Below, in pieces: positions 44,622 to 53,454 of a stretch of DNA of 64,000 nt; the first letter of the stretch is position 1, and each line of letters opens with the position of its first letter. Both the position numbers and the translations under genes were made by a program. The stretch covers positions 1 to 64,000 of the forward strand of contig JAEYSE010000039.1 in the NCBI GenBank assembly GCA_023435025.1, given 5' to 3'. Below the pieces are notes generated by a model, which made no database searches, was not told the DNA's origin, and was given only the letters and a program-made list of their open reading frames with translations. The DNA comes from Bacillota bacterium (lineage in GTDB: Bacteria > Bacillota > Clostridia > Christensenellales > CAG-138).

Positions 44622-44749
44622 GGTACATACCATTGGATTTCACTTATACAGTAAACGCCCACCGCCACCACCCTTTCGATATTAAGCAATAATAGCCTCC
44701 TATATTTTTGCGCTCATGTTGCGTAAAAGGTTATACCAGCAGAAAGCAT

Positions 44750-44778
44750 TTGTTTCGATGCTAAAACCTGTTTATAAT
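44750..44778 (+). promoter_or_regulatory. Sigma-A promoter of the korAB operon
   Basis: TTGTTT (44750-44755) and a perfect TATAAT (44773-44778), 17-base spacer, 53 bases before the start codon. Confidence 0.7.
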
Positions 44779-44830
44779 AATATTAATACACATTCACATG
44801 GCATAATTCCAACACATCGGAGGGCAAAGG

Positions 44831-46498
44831 ATGTACAATCTCTTAATCGGAGGAGCGGCCGGGCAGGGTATTGACACCGCGGCGGCCGTGCTGGAAAAGG
44901 CGCTCAAACGCTCTGGGTACCATGTGTTTACCATGCGGGATTTTATGTCCCGCGTACGCGGCGGGCACAATTTCACCACCGTGCGCTTTGGGCCGGAGCC
45001 GATCTATGGGCACAGCGGCAAACTCACAGGACTCATTGCGTTCAATGAGGAAACGGCGGCGCTGCACAGGGACGAACTCGATGCGAACGGCTTCATACTC
45101 TGCGATGCGGCGCTTAACGTGGACGATCCCCGTGCCGTCAAAATCGGCATGGCGGAAATCGCCCGCTCGCTCGGGGCCGCGAACGCGGCGGGCAGCGTCG
45201 CGATCGGCGCGGCGCTGAGGCTGTTCGGCTTGGAATTAGACGGCGTCGAAGAGGTTTTGGGCGAATTCATTAAGGAAAAATACCTTGCCGTCAACCTGCA
45301 ATCGGTGCAAAAAGGATATGAGCTTGTACAGGCGCGTTATCCACACATGGGCGGCCACTGCAACGACTGCCTGCTGATTACAGGCAGCAGGGCGCTTTCT
45401 TTGGGTGCTCTTGCGGCGGGCTTAAAATTCTATTCCGCGTACCCGATGTCCCCTTCCACCACCATCATGGAATACCTGGCCGCAAAGGGCGTAAAGGCCG
45501 GTGTTGTTGTGGAGCAGGCGGAGGATGAGATCGCCGCCATCAATATGGCGATCGGCGCTTCCTTTGCGGGCGCGCGCGCGATGACGGGCACCTCCGGCGG
45601 CGGCTTTTCGCTGATGGTAGAGGCGCTTGGCCTTTCCGGCATGGCGGAAATCCCGTTGGTGGTAGTGGACGTTCAGCGGCCAGGCCCTGTGACGGGCTTG
45701 CCCACGCGCACGGAGCAAAGCGACCTCAAATTTGTAATTTCCGCATCCCAAGGCGAGTTCCCGCGCATGGTGATTGCACTCAGGAACCACACCGATTCGT
45801 TCTACCAGACCATACGCGCCTTCAACCTGGCGGAAAAATACCAGATTCCCGTCATTCTGTTGAGCGATCAGTTCTTAGGTGACGCTTCCGCCACCATAGC
45901 GCCGTATGACTTAAACGGCATCGAAGTACTCCCTTGCGGCGTTTCGGACGCAGGGCAGGAAGCATACCTTCGCTACCGCTACACGGAGGACGGCATTTCC
46001 CCGCGTCTGCTGCCGGGCAAAAGCGAGCACCTTGTCACCGCAGACAGCGACGAGCACGACGAATACGGCCATATCACCGAATCCGCGGAAGTGCGCGTGA
46101 AAATGGCAGATAAGCGCTTCAAGAAGATCGAAAAGCTGGTAGAGGAGCTGCAGGAGCCGGAATTCATAGGCGATGAGGAATTCACTACGCTGCTTCTCGG
46201 CTGGGGTTCCACCTGGGGCCCGCTGAAGGAGGCAGTATCGCTGCTCAACGCGAATGGCGGCGGCTACGCCGCGCTCGTGTTCGGGGATGTGTTCCCGCTG
46301 CCGCAGAAGCTCCTGAAAGAGAAGAGCGCAAAGGCAAAGGCCATCATCAACGTAGAACAGAACGCAACCGGACAGCTTGCGGGGTTAATCCGTGAATTTA
46401 CCGGCATTGCATGCACAGGCAGCGTTTTAAAGTACGACGGGCGGCAAATCAGCGCACAGGAGATCGTAGAACGGGTATTGCAGGAGGGAAAGCAATGA
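44831..46498 (+). CDS. korA: 2-oxoacid:acceptor oxidoreductase, fused gamma-alpha subunit
   Basis: The 555-residue protein starts with the gamma domain (LLIGGAAGQGIDTAAAVLEKAL, RVRGGHNFTTVRFG, residues 1-~180) and continues with the alpha (pyrimidine-binding) domain (SAYPMSPSTTIMEYLA, VVEQAEDEIAAINMAIGASFAGARAMTGTSGGG, GPVTGLPTRTEQSDL). This is the KorA-type fusion that, with the TPP-binding beta subunit, oxidises 2-oxoacids (2-oxoglutarate, pyruvate or branched-chain keto acids) to acyl-CoA with ferredoxin. GGAGGG precedes the ATG. The exact oxoacid is not readable. Confidence 0.93.
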   Translation: MYNLLIGGAAGQGIDTAAAVLEKALKRSGYHVFTMRDFMSRVRGGHNFTTVRFGPEPIYGHSGKLTGLIAFNEETAALHRDELDANGFILCDAALNVDDPRAVKIGMAEIARSLGAANAAGSVAIGAALRLFGLELDGVEEVLGEFIKEKYLAVNLQSVQKGYELVQARYPHMGGHCNDCLLITGSRALSLGALAAGLKFYSAYPMSPSTTIMEYLAAKGVKAGVVVEQAEDEIAAINMAIGASFAGARAMTGTSGGGFSLMVEALGLSGMAEIPLVVVDVQRPGPVTGLPTRTEQSDLKFVISASQGEFPRMVIALRNHTDSFYQTIRAFNLAEKYQIPVILLSDQFLGDASATIAPYDLNGIEVLPCGVSDAGQEAYLRYRYTEDGISPRLLPGKSEHLVTADSDEHDEYGHITESAEVRVKMADKRFKKIEKLVEELQEPEFIGDEEFTTLLLGWGSTWGPLKEAVSLLNANGGGYAALVFGDVFPLPQKLLKEKSAKAKAIINVEQNATGQLAGLIREFTGIACTGSVLKYDGRQISAQEIVERVLQEGKQ

Positions 46499-47346
46499 GT
46501 ACAAGCGTATTTCAAACCTGTGAAACGGCATGGTGCCCCGGCTGCGGGAACTTTGCGATATTGGACTGCCTGAAAACGGCCCTTACCGAACTGGGCAAAT
46601 CCCCCCATGAGGTCCTGATGGCGGCAGGCATCGGCCAAGCGGCAAAAACGCCTCAGTACATCAGCGCCAACGCATTCTGCGGGCTGCACGGGCGCTCGCT
46701 TCCCGCCGCGATCGCAGCGAAAATCGCCAATGAAGGCCTGACTGTTGTCGTGGATACCGGGGACGGCGATTCCTATGGCGAGGGTGGCAACCACTTCCTG
46801 CACAACATCCGTCGTAACGTGGACATCACCCATTTCGTGCACGACAACCAGATCTACGGCCTCACCAAGGGGCAGGCCTCCCCCACCACGCTGGAAGGGC
46901 AGGTAACGCCTGTTCAGCCGGAAGGCTCCGCCAATACTGCGTTCAACCCTGCGCTTGTGGCCATTGCGGCTGGTGCAACCTTTGTAGCGCGGGCGTTCAG
47001 CGGCCGCAAGGAGCATCTTGTTTCCATCATGAAGCAGGCCATCTCCCATAAGGGCTATGCGCTGGTGGATATTCTTCAGCCCTGCGTGAGCTTCAACAAG
47101 GTCAACACTTACGCATGGTACAACCAGCGCATTTACGAGCTCGGCGAAGGGTATGATCCATCCAACAGGCTTGCGGCCTTGGAAAAGGCCATGGAGTTCG
47201 GGGATAAAATTCCGCTTGGCGTGCTGTACCGCCAATCCGGGCAGGACTTCCATGCAAAGAATGCCATATTAAAGGATGGCACGCCGCTTGTGGACCGCCC
47301 AACCGATCGCAATGTGATCCTGGATCTGATGAAGGAATTTGTATAA
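46495..47346 (+). CDS. korB: 2-oxoacid:acceptor oxidoreductase, beta subunit
   Basis: The 283-residue protein has the CPGCGN segment (AWCPGCGNFAILDCL) and the TPP-binding motif GDGDSYGEGGNHFLHNIRRN with HFVHDNQIYGLTKGQASPT. It overlaps korA by four bases (ATGA) with AGGAGG upstream. No ferredoxin-type cluster domain is attached, as in KorB. Confidence 0.94.
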   Translation: MSTSVFQTCETAWCPGCGNFAILDCLKTALTELGKSPHEVLMAAGIGQAAKTPQYISANAFCGLHGRSLPAAIAAKIANEGLTVVVDTGDGDSYGEGGNHFLHNIRRNVDITHFVHDNQIYGLTKGQASPTTLEGQVTPVQPEGSANTAFNPALVAIAAGATFVARAFSGRKEHLVSIMKQAISHKGYALVDILQPCVSFNKVNTYAWYNQRIYELGEGYDPSNRLAALEKAMEFGDKIPLGVLYRQSGQDFHAKNAILKDGTPLVDRPTDRNVILDLMKEFV

Positions 47347-47367
47347 CCGGCTTCAAAGGCGTATAAA

Positions 47368-47407
47368 AAAGAACCCGCAGGTCAACAGTTTCCTGCGGGT
47401 TCTTTTT
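47368..47407. terminator. Strong bidirectional terminator
   Basis: AAAGAACCCGCAGG / CCTGCGGGTTCTTT, 14-bp perfect stem, 10-base loop, with A and T runs at the two ends. It separates korAB from the convergent copper operon. Confidence 0.92.
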
Positions 47408-47422
47408 ACGGGCTGGTCGACA

Positions 47423-47631
47423 TCAGCCAATCACATCGTAACCCTGGTCCTCAATCTCCAATCGAATCTGCTCCAGCGTAGTTTTTACGGGGTCATGGTC
47501 CACCGTTGCCGTCTTGGCGATTAAGTCCACGGCTACGCGGAGACACCGGGGAGCATTCCCACTGCGGATTTTATCGCCTTTACGCAATGCTCGCAGGACA
47601 TCCCGTCCACTTTTATAACTGCTTTTCCCAT
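47423..47631 (-). pseudogene. copZ: Copper chaperone copZ, frameshifted
   Basis: The start (ATG at 47631, AGGAGG upstream) reads MGKAVIKVDGMSCEHCVKAI with the CxxC copper site and continues to ..LPGVSA, then hits TAG (47533-47535). The frame one base over continues AVDLIAKTATVDHDPVKTTL to DQGYDVIG and TGA at 47423, exactly the second half of an HMA domain. One base is missing near 47533-47540 (GCG-TAG where GCG-GTA-G is expected). With it the protein would be 69 residues, normal for CopZ. It lies 12 bases downstream of the lipoprotein in the copA operon. Either inactivated or a sequencing error. Confidence 0.85.
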
Positions 47632-47643
47632 AGCTGCCTCCTG

Positions 47644-48324
47644 TTACTTTAAATCAAAGGGTTTGAGCAACTTATCCACTTCAACTTCCTTGCCGTTGTC
47701 CTCCACAAGGACCTTTGCGAATACCCAGCCATCTACCGCGTTGGGGTCAACGCCCGCCGCGATGAATGGTTCGGGATTTAACACGAACACGATGTCTTTG
47801 TCGTTCTTGCTCATATCCTTCGCCCATTCGAACATGTTGCCGTTGCCAAGCTTGACGCCATAATGATCGAGCGCGGTGTGATAGCCGATGCTGTCACGGT
47901 AATGGTTTACGATCTGCTCGTAAGCCGCAAGCGGAGTCACTTCGCCGCTGTACTTGAGTTCATTGCTGCCGAGCTTTGTTCCCGCCATCAGCATATCCTC
48001 ATAGTACCGGATGTTTTCCGGGAGTTTGCTGATATCCAGTCCCGCGCCAATAAAGGGCTTCGCGTCAAGTTCGAGCATGACGTCGTGTAGCGGGCTCTTG
48101 CTGTAATCTTCGCTCCAGATGAACCGTACGGTATCGTCCGGGGCAGAAAGGGACCATCCATAGTTCATCTCGTCGGGCTGTACCTTATCGGGTATGGCCT
48201 TTAAAACCGCATCAAACGAGGTGACGGATTCTTTTCCCACCACGTCAAGCTGTTTGCAGCCAAGCGCAAGCACGGCGATTGCTGCGGCACAAAGCAGCAG
48301 GATTGCTTTTCTAAACTTTCTCAT
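47644..48324 (-). CDS. Lipoprotein of unknown function in the copper operon
   Basis: The 226-residue protein has a lipoprotein signal (AILLLCAAAIAVLALGC, Cys ~23) and a ~200-residue external domain with no recognised family and no Cys, Met or His cluster that would mark a copper site. It sits between copA (12 bases upstream) and copZ (12 bases downstream), so it is probably co-regulated by copper. A fold-level role, such as metal delivery at the outer face, is speculative. Confidence 0.75.
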   Translation of the reverse strand: MRKFRKAILLLCAAAIAVLALGCKQLDVVGKESVTSFDAVLKAIPDKVQPDEMNYGWSLSAPDDTVRFIWSEDYSKSPLHDVMLELDAKPFIGAGLDISKLPENIRYYEDMLMAGTKLGSNELKYSGEVTPLAAYEQIVNHYRDSIGYHTALDHYGVKLGNGNMFEWAKDMSKNDKDIVFVLNPEPFIAAGVDPNAVDGWVFAKVLVEDNGKEVEVDKLLKPFDLK

Positions 48325-48336
48325 TGCTATTTCCTT

Positions 48337-50802
48337 TCAGCGCACCGCTTTGAAATTTTTTAACCGCAACGCGTTGGTCAGCACCGATACCGAGCTTAGG
48401 CTCATAGCCGCCGCCGCGAATATGGGGTTTAATAAGGGGCCGCCGAACAGATGCAGTAGACCTGCCGCAATGGGGATGCCAATGACATTGTATCCGAATG
48501 CCCAGAACAAATTCTGCTTGATGTTGCGGATGGTCTTTTTGCTCAGCTGTATGGCGGTCGGCACATCCATCAAATCTGAGCGCATCAGCACGATATCGGC
48601 ACTTTCCATCGCCACATCCGTGCCGGAACCAATCGCAATGCCGATATCGGCCTGTGCGAGCGCTGGCGCGTCGTTGATGCCGTCGCCCACCATGGCGACC
48701 TTCTGGCCTTCGTTTTGCAGCTTTTTCACTTCATTGGATTTGTCCTGCGGCAGCACCTCGGCCAGTACCCGGTCGATACCCACCTGGCGCGCGATAGCCG
48801 CGGCCGTCTTTTTGTTGTCCCCCGTGATCATAGCAACCTGGATGCCCATTTTGTGTAGGCTTTCGATTGCCGCGCGGCTAGATTGCTTCACAACGTCCGC
48901 CACGGCTATGATGCCGGCAATTTTACCGTCCAGCGCCACATACATTGGAGTCTTGCCTTCTTCAGCAAGCCGGTCGGACGCGGCTTCCAGTTCGGACAGG
49001 GAGATGCCGCGCTCATCCATCAGCTTCCGGTTGCCCGCGAGCACTGCCCGGCCACTGATGCGAGCCTCAATGCCGCGCCCGGTGAGCGCCTCAAACCCGT
49101 CCACCGTAAGAAACTGTAGTCCCTTTTCCTGCGCGCCCTGCACAATTGCAGTACCCAGCGGATGCTCGGAACCTTTTTCGGCCGAAGCCGCCAGTTGGTA
49201 TAGGTCGTCCGCCTGTATGCCATCTGCGGGCAGTACATCCGTTACGGTCGGTTTGCCCTCTGTAATTGTGCCGGTCTTGTCAAACACGATTGTGTTGATC
49301 TTATGTGCGGTTTCAAGCGCCTCGCCACCCTTGATGAGTATGCCGTTCTCCGCACCCTTGCCGGTGCCAACCATGATTGCCGTTGGAGTCGCAAGCCCCA
49401 GCGCGCAGGGGCAGGCAATGACCAGCACCGAAATGAATATGGTCAGCGCAAATTCCAGATCCCGTACGCCCAGGTACCAGGCAAGCCCCGCAACGACCGC
49501 TATCGCGCATACGATGGGTACGAAGTACCCGGATACGATATCCGCCATCTGGGCAATGGGCGCTTTGGACCCTTGGGCGTCCTCCACCAGCTTGATAATC
49601 TGAGCAAGCGCGGTATCGCTGCCCACTTTCTCCGCCCGGAATTGAATCGCCCCGTTGGTATTGAGCGAGGCGGCATACACACTGTCCCCCGACTTTTTAT
49701 CCACCGGCATACTTTCGCCGGTCAGCATGCTTTCGTCGATTGCCGTATGCCCTTCCAGCACTGTACCGTCCACAGGAATTTTCGCGCCGGGCTTTACAAC
49801 GATAATATCGCCGACCTCGACTTCGTCGATGGGGATTTCTTTTTCCTCCCCGTTGTGAATGATGATCGCCGTCTTTGGCGTAAGACCCATCAGCTTCTTG
49901 ATGGCCTCGCTTGTGCGGCCCTTTGAAACGGCCTCAAGGGATTTCCCGAGCAATATCAGCGTGATGATCACGCCAGCCGTCTCAAAATAAAGCGCCTCCA
50001 CCGCGGCAAAGTTGCCGCTTGCGATCTGCCACACGTTGTACACGCTATATACGAATGCGGCAGTCGTACCTATGGCGATGAGCGAGTCCATGTTGGGGCT
50101 GCGCTGTATAAGAGCCTTAAACCCCACGGTATAGAACCTGTAGCCCACGCCAATCACGGGTAGCACCAATAATAGTTCCACCAGTGCATAGATCAGCGGA
50201 TAGTTCATCATATCAAGCGCCGCGGGGAAAGGCAGCCGCACGAATGTGATCATGGGCGCCATCGCGATGTAGAGGAGCGGCAGGGAGAATACGGCGGAAA
50301 CAATGAATTTTGTCCACAGCGTTCGGATCTCTTTCTGCTTGCGCGCGCGGTCCTCATCCGAGGCCGCGGTCTTTTTCATTTCAAGCGCCTTGTAACCCGC
50401 CTTTTCAATGGCTTCGCGTATGGCGGAAAGGCGTAACTGCTGCGGGTCGTAGGAAACGGTCGCCTTTTCAGTGGCAAAGTTCACCGAAACGCTCTCCACC
50501 CCGTCCAGTTTGCGAATGGCCTTTTCCACGCGCTGCGCACAGGCCGCGCAGGTCATATCGCCAATGGGTATGGCAACGTCCGTATGCTGCTTCTTTTCCT
50601 CCACCTCGTATCCGATTTTTGTTACGGCTTCCTTTATGGTGGAAAGCGAAAGTGCGCCTGCATCATATTCCACAAACAACTTTTCGCTGGCGAGATTGAC
50701 ATTTGCCTGCCCAACGCCGGGTAGTTTCCGAACAGTCTTTTCGATGCGCTGCGCGCAGGCCGCGCAGGTCATGCCCCGAATGCTCAGTATTTTACTTTCC
50801 AT
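48337..50802 (-). CDS. copA: Cu(I)-exporting P1B-type ATPase
   Basis: The 821-residue protein has two N-terminal HMA domains with GMTCAAC and DMTCAAC, eight membrane helices, the transmembrane copper motif CPC (VIACPCALGLATP), the phosphorylation site DKTGT, the HP motif (SEHPLG), and GDGIND. It pumps Cu(I) out of the cell. The start at 50802 (MESKILSIRGMTC) follows GGAGAGGTGA. First gene of the operon with the lipoprotein and copZ; HxlR-type regulator is divergent. Confidence 0.97.
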   Translation of the reverse strand: MESKILSIRGMTCAACAQRIEKTVRKLPGVGQANVNLASEKLFVEYDAGALSLSTIKEAVTKIGYEVEEKKQHTDVAIPIGDMTCAACAQRVEKAIRKLDGVESVSVNFATEKATVSYDPQQLRLSAIREAIEKAGYKALEMKKTAASDEDRARKQKEIRTLWTKFIVSAVFSLPLLYIAMAPMITFVRLPFPAALDMMNYPLIYALVELLLVLPVIGVGYRFYTVGFKALIQRSPNMDSLIAIGTTAAFVYSVYNVWQIASGNFAAVEALYFETAGVIITLILLGKSLEAVSKGRTSEAIKKLMGLTPKTAIIIHNGEEKEIPIDEVEVGDIIVVKPGAKIPVDGTVLEGHTAIDESMLTGESMPVDKKSGDSVYAASLNTNGAIQFRAEKVGSDTALAQIIKLVEDAQGSKAPIAQMADIVSGYFVPIVCAIAVVAGLAWYLGVRDLEFALTIFISVLVIACPCALGLATPTAIMVGTGKGAENGILIKGGEALETAHKINTIVFDKTGTITEGKPTVTDVLPADGIQADDLYQLAASAEKGSEHPLGTAIVQGAQEKGLQFLTVDGFEALTGRGIEARISGRAVLAGNRKLMDERGISLSELEAASDRLAEEGKTPMYVALDGKIAGIIAVADVVKQSSRAAIESLHKMGIQVAMITGDNKKTAAAIARQVGIDRVLAEVLPQDKSNEVKKLQNEGQKVAMVGDGINDAPALAQADIGIAIGSGTDVAMESADIVLMRSDLMDVPTAIQLSKKTIRNIKQNLFWAFGYNVIGIPIAAGLLHLFGGPLLNPIFAAAAMSLSSVSVLTNALRLKNFKAVR

Positions 50803-50865
50803 ATTACGGATCACCTCTCCTTGCTGGCCGCTTCGTCCTTGACGGCTCATTCAGCTTATGCTATT

Positions 50866-50893
50866 ATTCTAGCTGTAATAGAAATAAAAACAA
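50866..50893 (-). promoter_or_regulatory. Putative copA promoter
   Basis: Minus-strand TTGTTT (50888-50893) and TAGAAT (50866-50871), 16-base spacer, ~65 bases upstream of copA. Confidence 0.55.
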
Positions 50894-50905
50894 GTACGCA
50901 CTATA

Positions 50906-50934
50906 TTGTGTTATACTACCCAAAATGATAGTAT
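50906..50934 (+). promoter_or_regulatory. hxlR promoter overlapping an inverted repeat
   Basis: TTGTGT (50906-50911) and TAGTAT (50929-50934) are 17 bases apart. ATACTA (50913-50918) and TAGTAT (50929-50934) form an inverted repeat with 10-base centre, so the -10 element is one arm. HxlR regulators bind such spaced repeats, so self-regulation is likely. Confidence 0.6.
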
Positions 50935-50948
50935 GGAAGGGAACACCC

Positions 50949-51317
50949 ATGAGCTGCAACCACAACGATCTTCACTGCCCCGTTGACGCAACGCTGCGCC
51001 TGATTGGCGGCAAATACAAATCCCTCATTCTATGGCACCTCATCAACGGCACATTGCGCCATGGGGAGCTGCAAAAGCTTATTCCGCAGGCTACCCCCAA
51101 AATGCTCACCCAGCAGCTGCGCGAGCTGGAAAGCGACAATTTGCTCCAGCGCACGGTCTACCCTGTAGTGCCGCCCAAGGTGGAGTACTCCCTTACGGAG
51201 TTTGGCAAGAGCTTAAAGCCCATACTCGCCGCCATGTACGAATGGGGCGCGGGGTATATGCGCGATAACGGCCTGAAGGCAAGTTGCTCCATGACCGTTC
51301 ACGCCAGCGAAGGCTAA
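50949..51317 (+). CDS. HxlR family transcriptional regulator
   Basis: The 122-residue protein has the HxlR core CPVDATLRLIGGKYKSLILWHLINGTLRHGELQKLIPQATPKMLTQQLRELESDNLL. The N terminus carries Cys residues (MSCNHNDLHC), and HxlR proteins commonly sense redox or electrophile stress through such Cys; the first could also bind metal. ATG at 50949 has GGAAGGGA upstream. It is divergent from copA across a 146-base region, which makes control of the copper operon plausible but unproven. Confidence 0.9.
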   Translation: MSCNHNDLHCPVDATLRLIGGKYKSLILWHLINGTLRHGELQKLIPQATPKMLTQQLRELESDNLLQRTVYPVVPPKVEYSLTEFGKSLKPILAAMYEWGAGYMRDNGLKASCSMTVHASEG

Positions 51318-51350
51318 CATTACACTCGGCCCGCAATATCAAAATAACCG

Positions 51351-51396
51351 CTCCCGGCCGTTTCACACTATTATTGTGAAGCAGCCGGGAGTTTTT
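51351..51396 (+). terminator. Terminator after hxlR
   Basis: CTCCCGGC / GCCGGGAG outer stem, inner TTCACA / TTGTGAA pairing, then a T run. Confidence 0.85.
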
Positions 51397-51419
51397 ATTT
51401 CATATCAGGTCTAGTCGAA

Positions 51420-53285
51420 TTAATGGCAGCTCGGGGCCGTACTGTCCTCTTCAGAATAGGAAGGCGGCCAGATCATGGTCTCATAGTTTGCCGCTTCTTC
51501 CTTGATGGCTTCTAAATCGATGTCCCCGATGTCCTCCACCACTTTCACATACCCGTAAAACGCGTTGTCCCGGGTGGAAAAATCGAAGCTTTCCGTGGGG
51601 TACAGGTAGAGCGTGGTTTCGCCCTGCGGTATGGGGAGTTGCGTATAGTAGGCGGGAAACAGCAGCGCGGTATTTCCAGAACGGGAGGATTTATTGATGA
51701 GTTTCCATTCCGTATCCGCATTCGCCTGCATGACGATAACGGCAGGCTGCAAGCCTTCGTCTGTCAGCTCAATTTCTACCGTCTGAATGCCATCCTTTAT
51801 CAGCGCCACCGCAACAGCGTCGGTGGAAATCTTCACGCCGGCCGGGACGGGCTCGGTTTGCGTGTCAGCCTGAGCGGGCGCGGTTGCGGGTTCTTCAGTA
51901 GCGGGCGTTTGTGCCCCTGCTCCCACCACGGTGATGGAACTTCGAATCATGCCCATCCAGCAGCTGTACGGGAATTTGCCCGTCTTATCGGGCGTAAACT
52001 CAATCACGTTTTCGCCTGGCTGGAACTGGTATTCGATATTATACTCCGGAATAAATATCCGGTTGTTGCAGCCGTTGATATCTTTTTTCGCAGCGTTGAT
52101 CGTCCATTTAACGGGCGTGCCAGCCTGTACGGTAATGGCCGGATATTTTCCTGATGCAAGTGTGGACGTCACGATCTGCACGCCATTATCAACTGTAACT
52201 CCCGCATTACCGCCCTGCGGATCTTTCTGCACTGGGTTCTGTGTACTCTGCTGTGCGCTTTGAGGCGCCAATTCCGGCAGGGAGAGCCCGGACAGGCTCC
52301 AGCCCTGCGTGAACATGGACATGCCAAGCACCACCACCAGCACCGCGCCCACCGTCATGACTTTGCGGGTGAATTTCTTGCTTAAAATTGAACTGAGCGC
52401 GCCAAGACCGAACATCAAGGGAACCGTACCCAGACTAAAAAGCATCATGGACAGCGCACCTGTTAATGGACTTGCGGTGGAAAGTGCGTAAAGCTGCATG
52501 GCCTGCAGCGGGCCGCACGGCATCAGTCCATTTAAGAGCCCCACATACAGCGGGCTGTTGCTGCCCGCCTTCTGTTTGTTAATTTTGAGTGCAAACGCCT
52601 TGGGCATTCTCGGGGTAAGCTTCCTCAAGAACGGAAATACACCCAACATATTAAGGCCCATAATCACCATGAACACGCCCGCAAGCAACTGTACCACGCC
52701 CTTGAACGCGCCGGTCAGGCTGATGACCGAGCCCAATGCGCCTACGATTGCGCCAACGACGGTATAGGAAATGACGCGCCCCAGGTTATATAAAAAGCTG
52801 GGTCGAAGCGCGGCAAGTTTACCGGGCTCCTCCGCGGCAGCCTGCGGGATACACTGGGAAAGATTGATACCGCCGCACATGGCCACGCAGTGTACGGATG
52901 TTACCAAGCCGATGACGAACAGCATCCCGTACCCCATGCCCTCTTCGGCCAGCGGAAACGCGTTGAATATCTGCGTAAATCCAAACTGCTGGAGCAGCAC
53001 AAAGGCGGCTACCACAATGATCAGTATGCCAACCAAGCGGGTCTTGTTGGAGTTTTGCCGATCCCCGGCGAGCACCTCATAATCGAGCTTCTCTATGACC
53101 CCCGCAATCTCCTTTAAAGAAATCATATCCGCATCGTAGGCCACCTCGGCAGTTCCCGCGCTGTAGCTGACTACGGCGCTCTGTATGCCCGCAGTGCCAG
53201 CTAGCTTCCTCTCGATTTTGTTCTGGCAGCTTACGCAGGTCATGCCACCGATGCGCAGTTTCTGGGTCTTTACGCGACGCTCCAT
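51420..53285 (-). CDS. HMA - SafE/TauE membrane - cupredoxin fusion protein (copper)
   Basis: The 621-residue protein has an N-terminal HMA domain (GMTCVSC, residues ~8-75), a seven-helix SafE/TauE-type domain (GLVTSVHCVAMCGGINLS, residues ~115-320, with LLNGLMPCGPLQAMQLYAL), a Pro/Gln linker, and a cupredoxin domain (~365-470) ending FPYSCWMGMIRSSITVV with Cys and Met in the copper-ligand region. A second cupredoxin-like domain without Cys (~485-590) and a C-terminal ..APSCH follow. The start at 53285 has GGAGG upstream; earlier codons lack one. Such fusions occur in Firmicutes near copA and are inferred to handle copper across the membrane. Confidence 0.85.
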   Translation of the reverse strand: MERRVKTQKLRIGGMTCVSCQNKIERKLAGTAGIQSAVVSYSAGTAEVAYDADMISLKEIAGVIEKLDYEVLAGDRQNSNKTRLVGILIIVVAAFVLLQQFGFTQIFNAFPLAEEGMGYGMLFVIGLVTSVHCVAMCGGINLSQCIPQAAAEEPGKLAALRPSFLYNLGRVISYTVVGAIVGALGSVISLTGAFKGVVQLLAGVFMVIMGLNMLGVFPFLRKLTPRMPKAFALKINKQKAGSNSPLYVGLLNGLMPCGPLQAMQLYALSTASPLTGALSMMLFSLGTVPLMFGLGALSSILSKKFTRKVMTVGAVLVVVLGMSMFTQGWSLSGLSLPELAPQSAQQSTQNPVQKDPQGGNAGVTVDNGVQIVTSTLASGKYPAITVQAGTPVKWTINAAKKDINGCNNRIFIPEYNIEYQFQPGENVIEFTPDKTGKFPYSCWMGMIRSSITVVGAGAQTPATEEPATAPAQADTQTEPVPAGVKISTDAVAVALIKDGIQTVEIELTDEGLQPAVIVMQANADTEWKLINKSSRSGNTALLFPAYYTQLPIPQGETTLYLYPTESFDFSTRDNAFYGYVKVVEDIGDIDLEAIKEEAANYETMIWPPSYSEEDSTAPSCH

Positions 53286-53402
53286 TATATCTACCTCCGC
53301 TCCGTATGAACCAACGATATCAGGAAGATTTGTAGAAGTTATGTAGATGGGATACTTTTGAAATACGGTTACCATACTGGGGATAACGAGTGTTGCGGCA
53401 AC

Positions 53403-53429
53403 AAAAAAGCCATTTAAAATGGCTTTTTT
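53403..53429 (-). terminator. Terminator of the flavin operon
   Basis: AAAAAAGCCATTT / AAATGGCTTTTTT near-perfect stem with T runs on either strand, just after the last flavodoxin gene (ends 53455). Confidence 0.8.
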
Positions 53430-53454
53430 CATACTGCCTCAGAACGATGCGCGG

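Noticed and set aside
46264..47253. 329-residue open frame on the minus strand opposite korA/korB
   Set aside because: Antisense shadow of GC-rich genes; the plus-strand TPP and oxidoreductase motifs are clear.
48194..49603. 469-residue open frame on the plus strand opposite copA
   Set aside because: Ser/Pro/Ala-rich shadow of the copA codons; no ribosome site and no recognisable domain.
53286..53432. 49-residue extension of the copper fusion protein
   Set aside because: GGAGG precedes the ATG at 53285; the extension runs through the terminator of the upstream operon.
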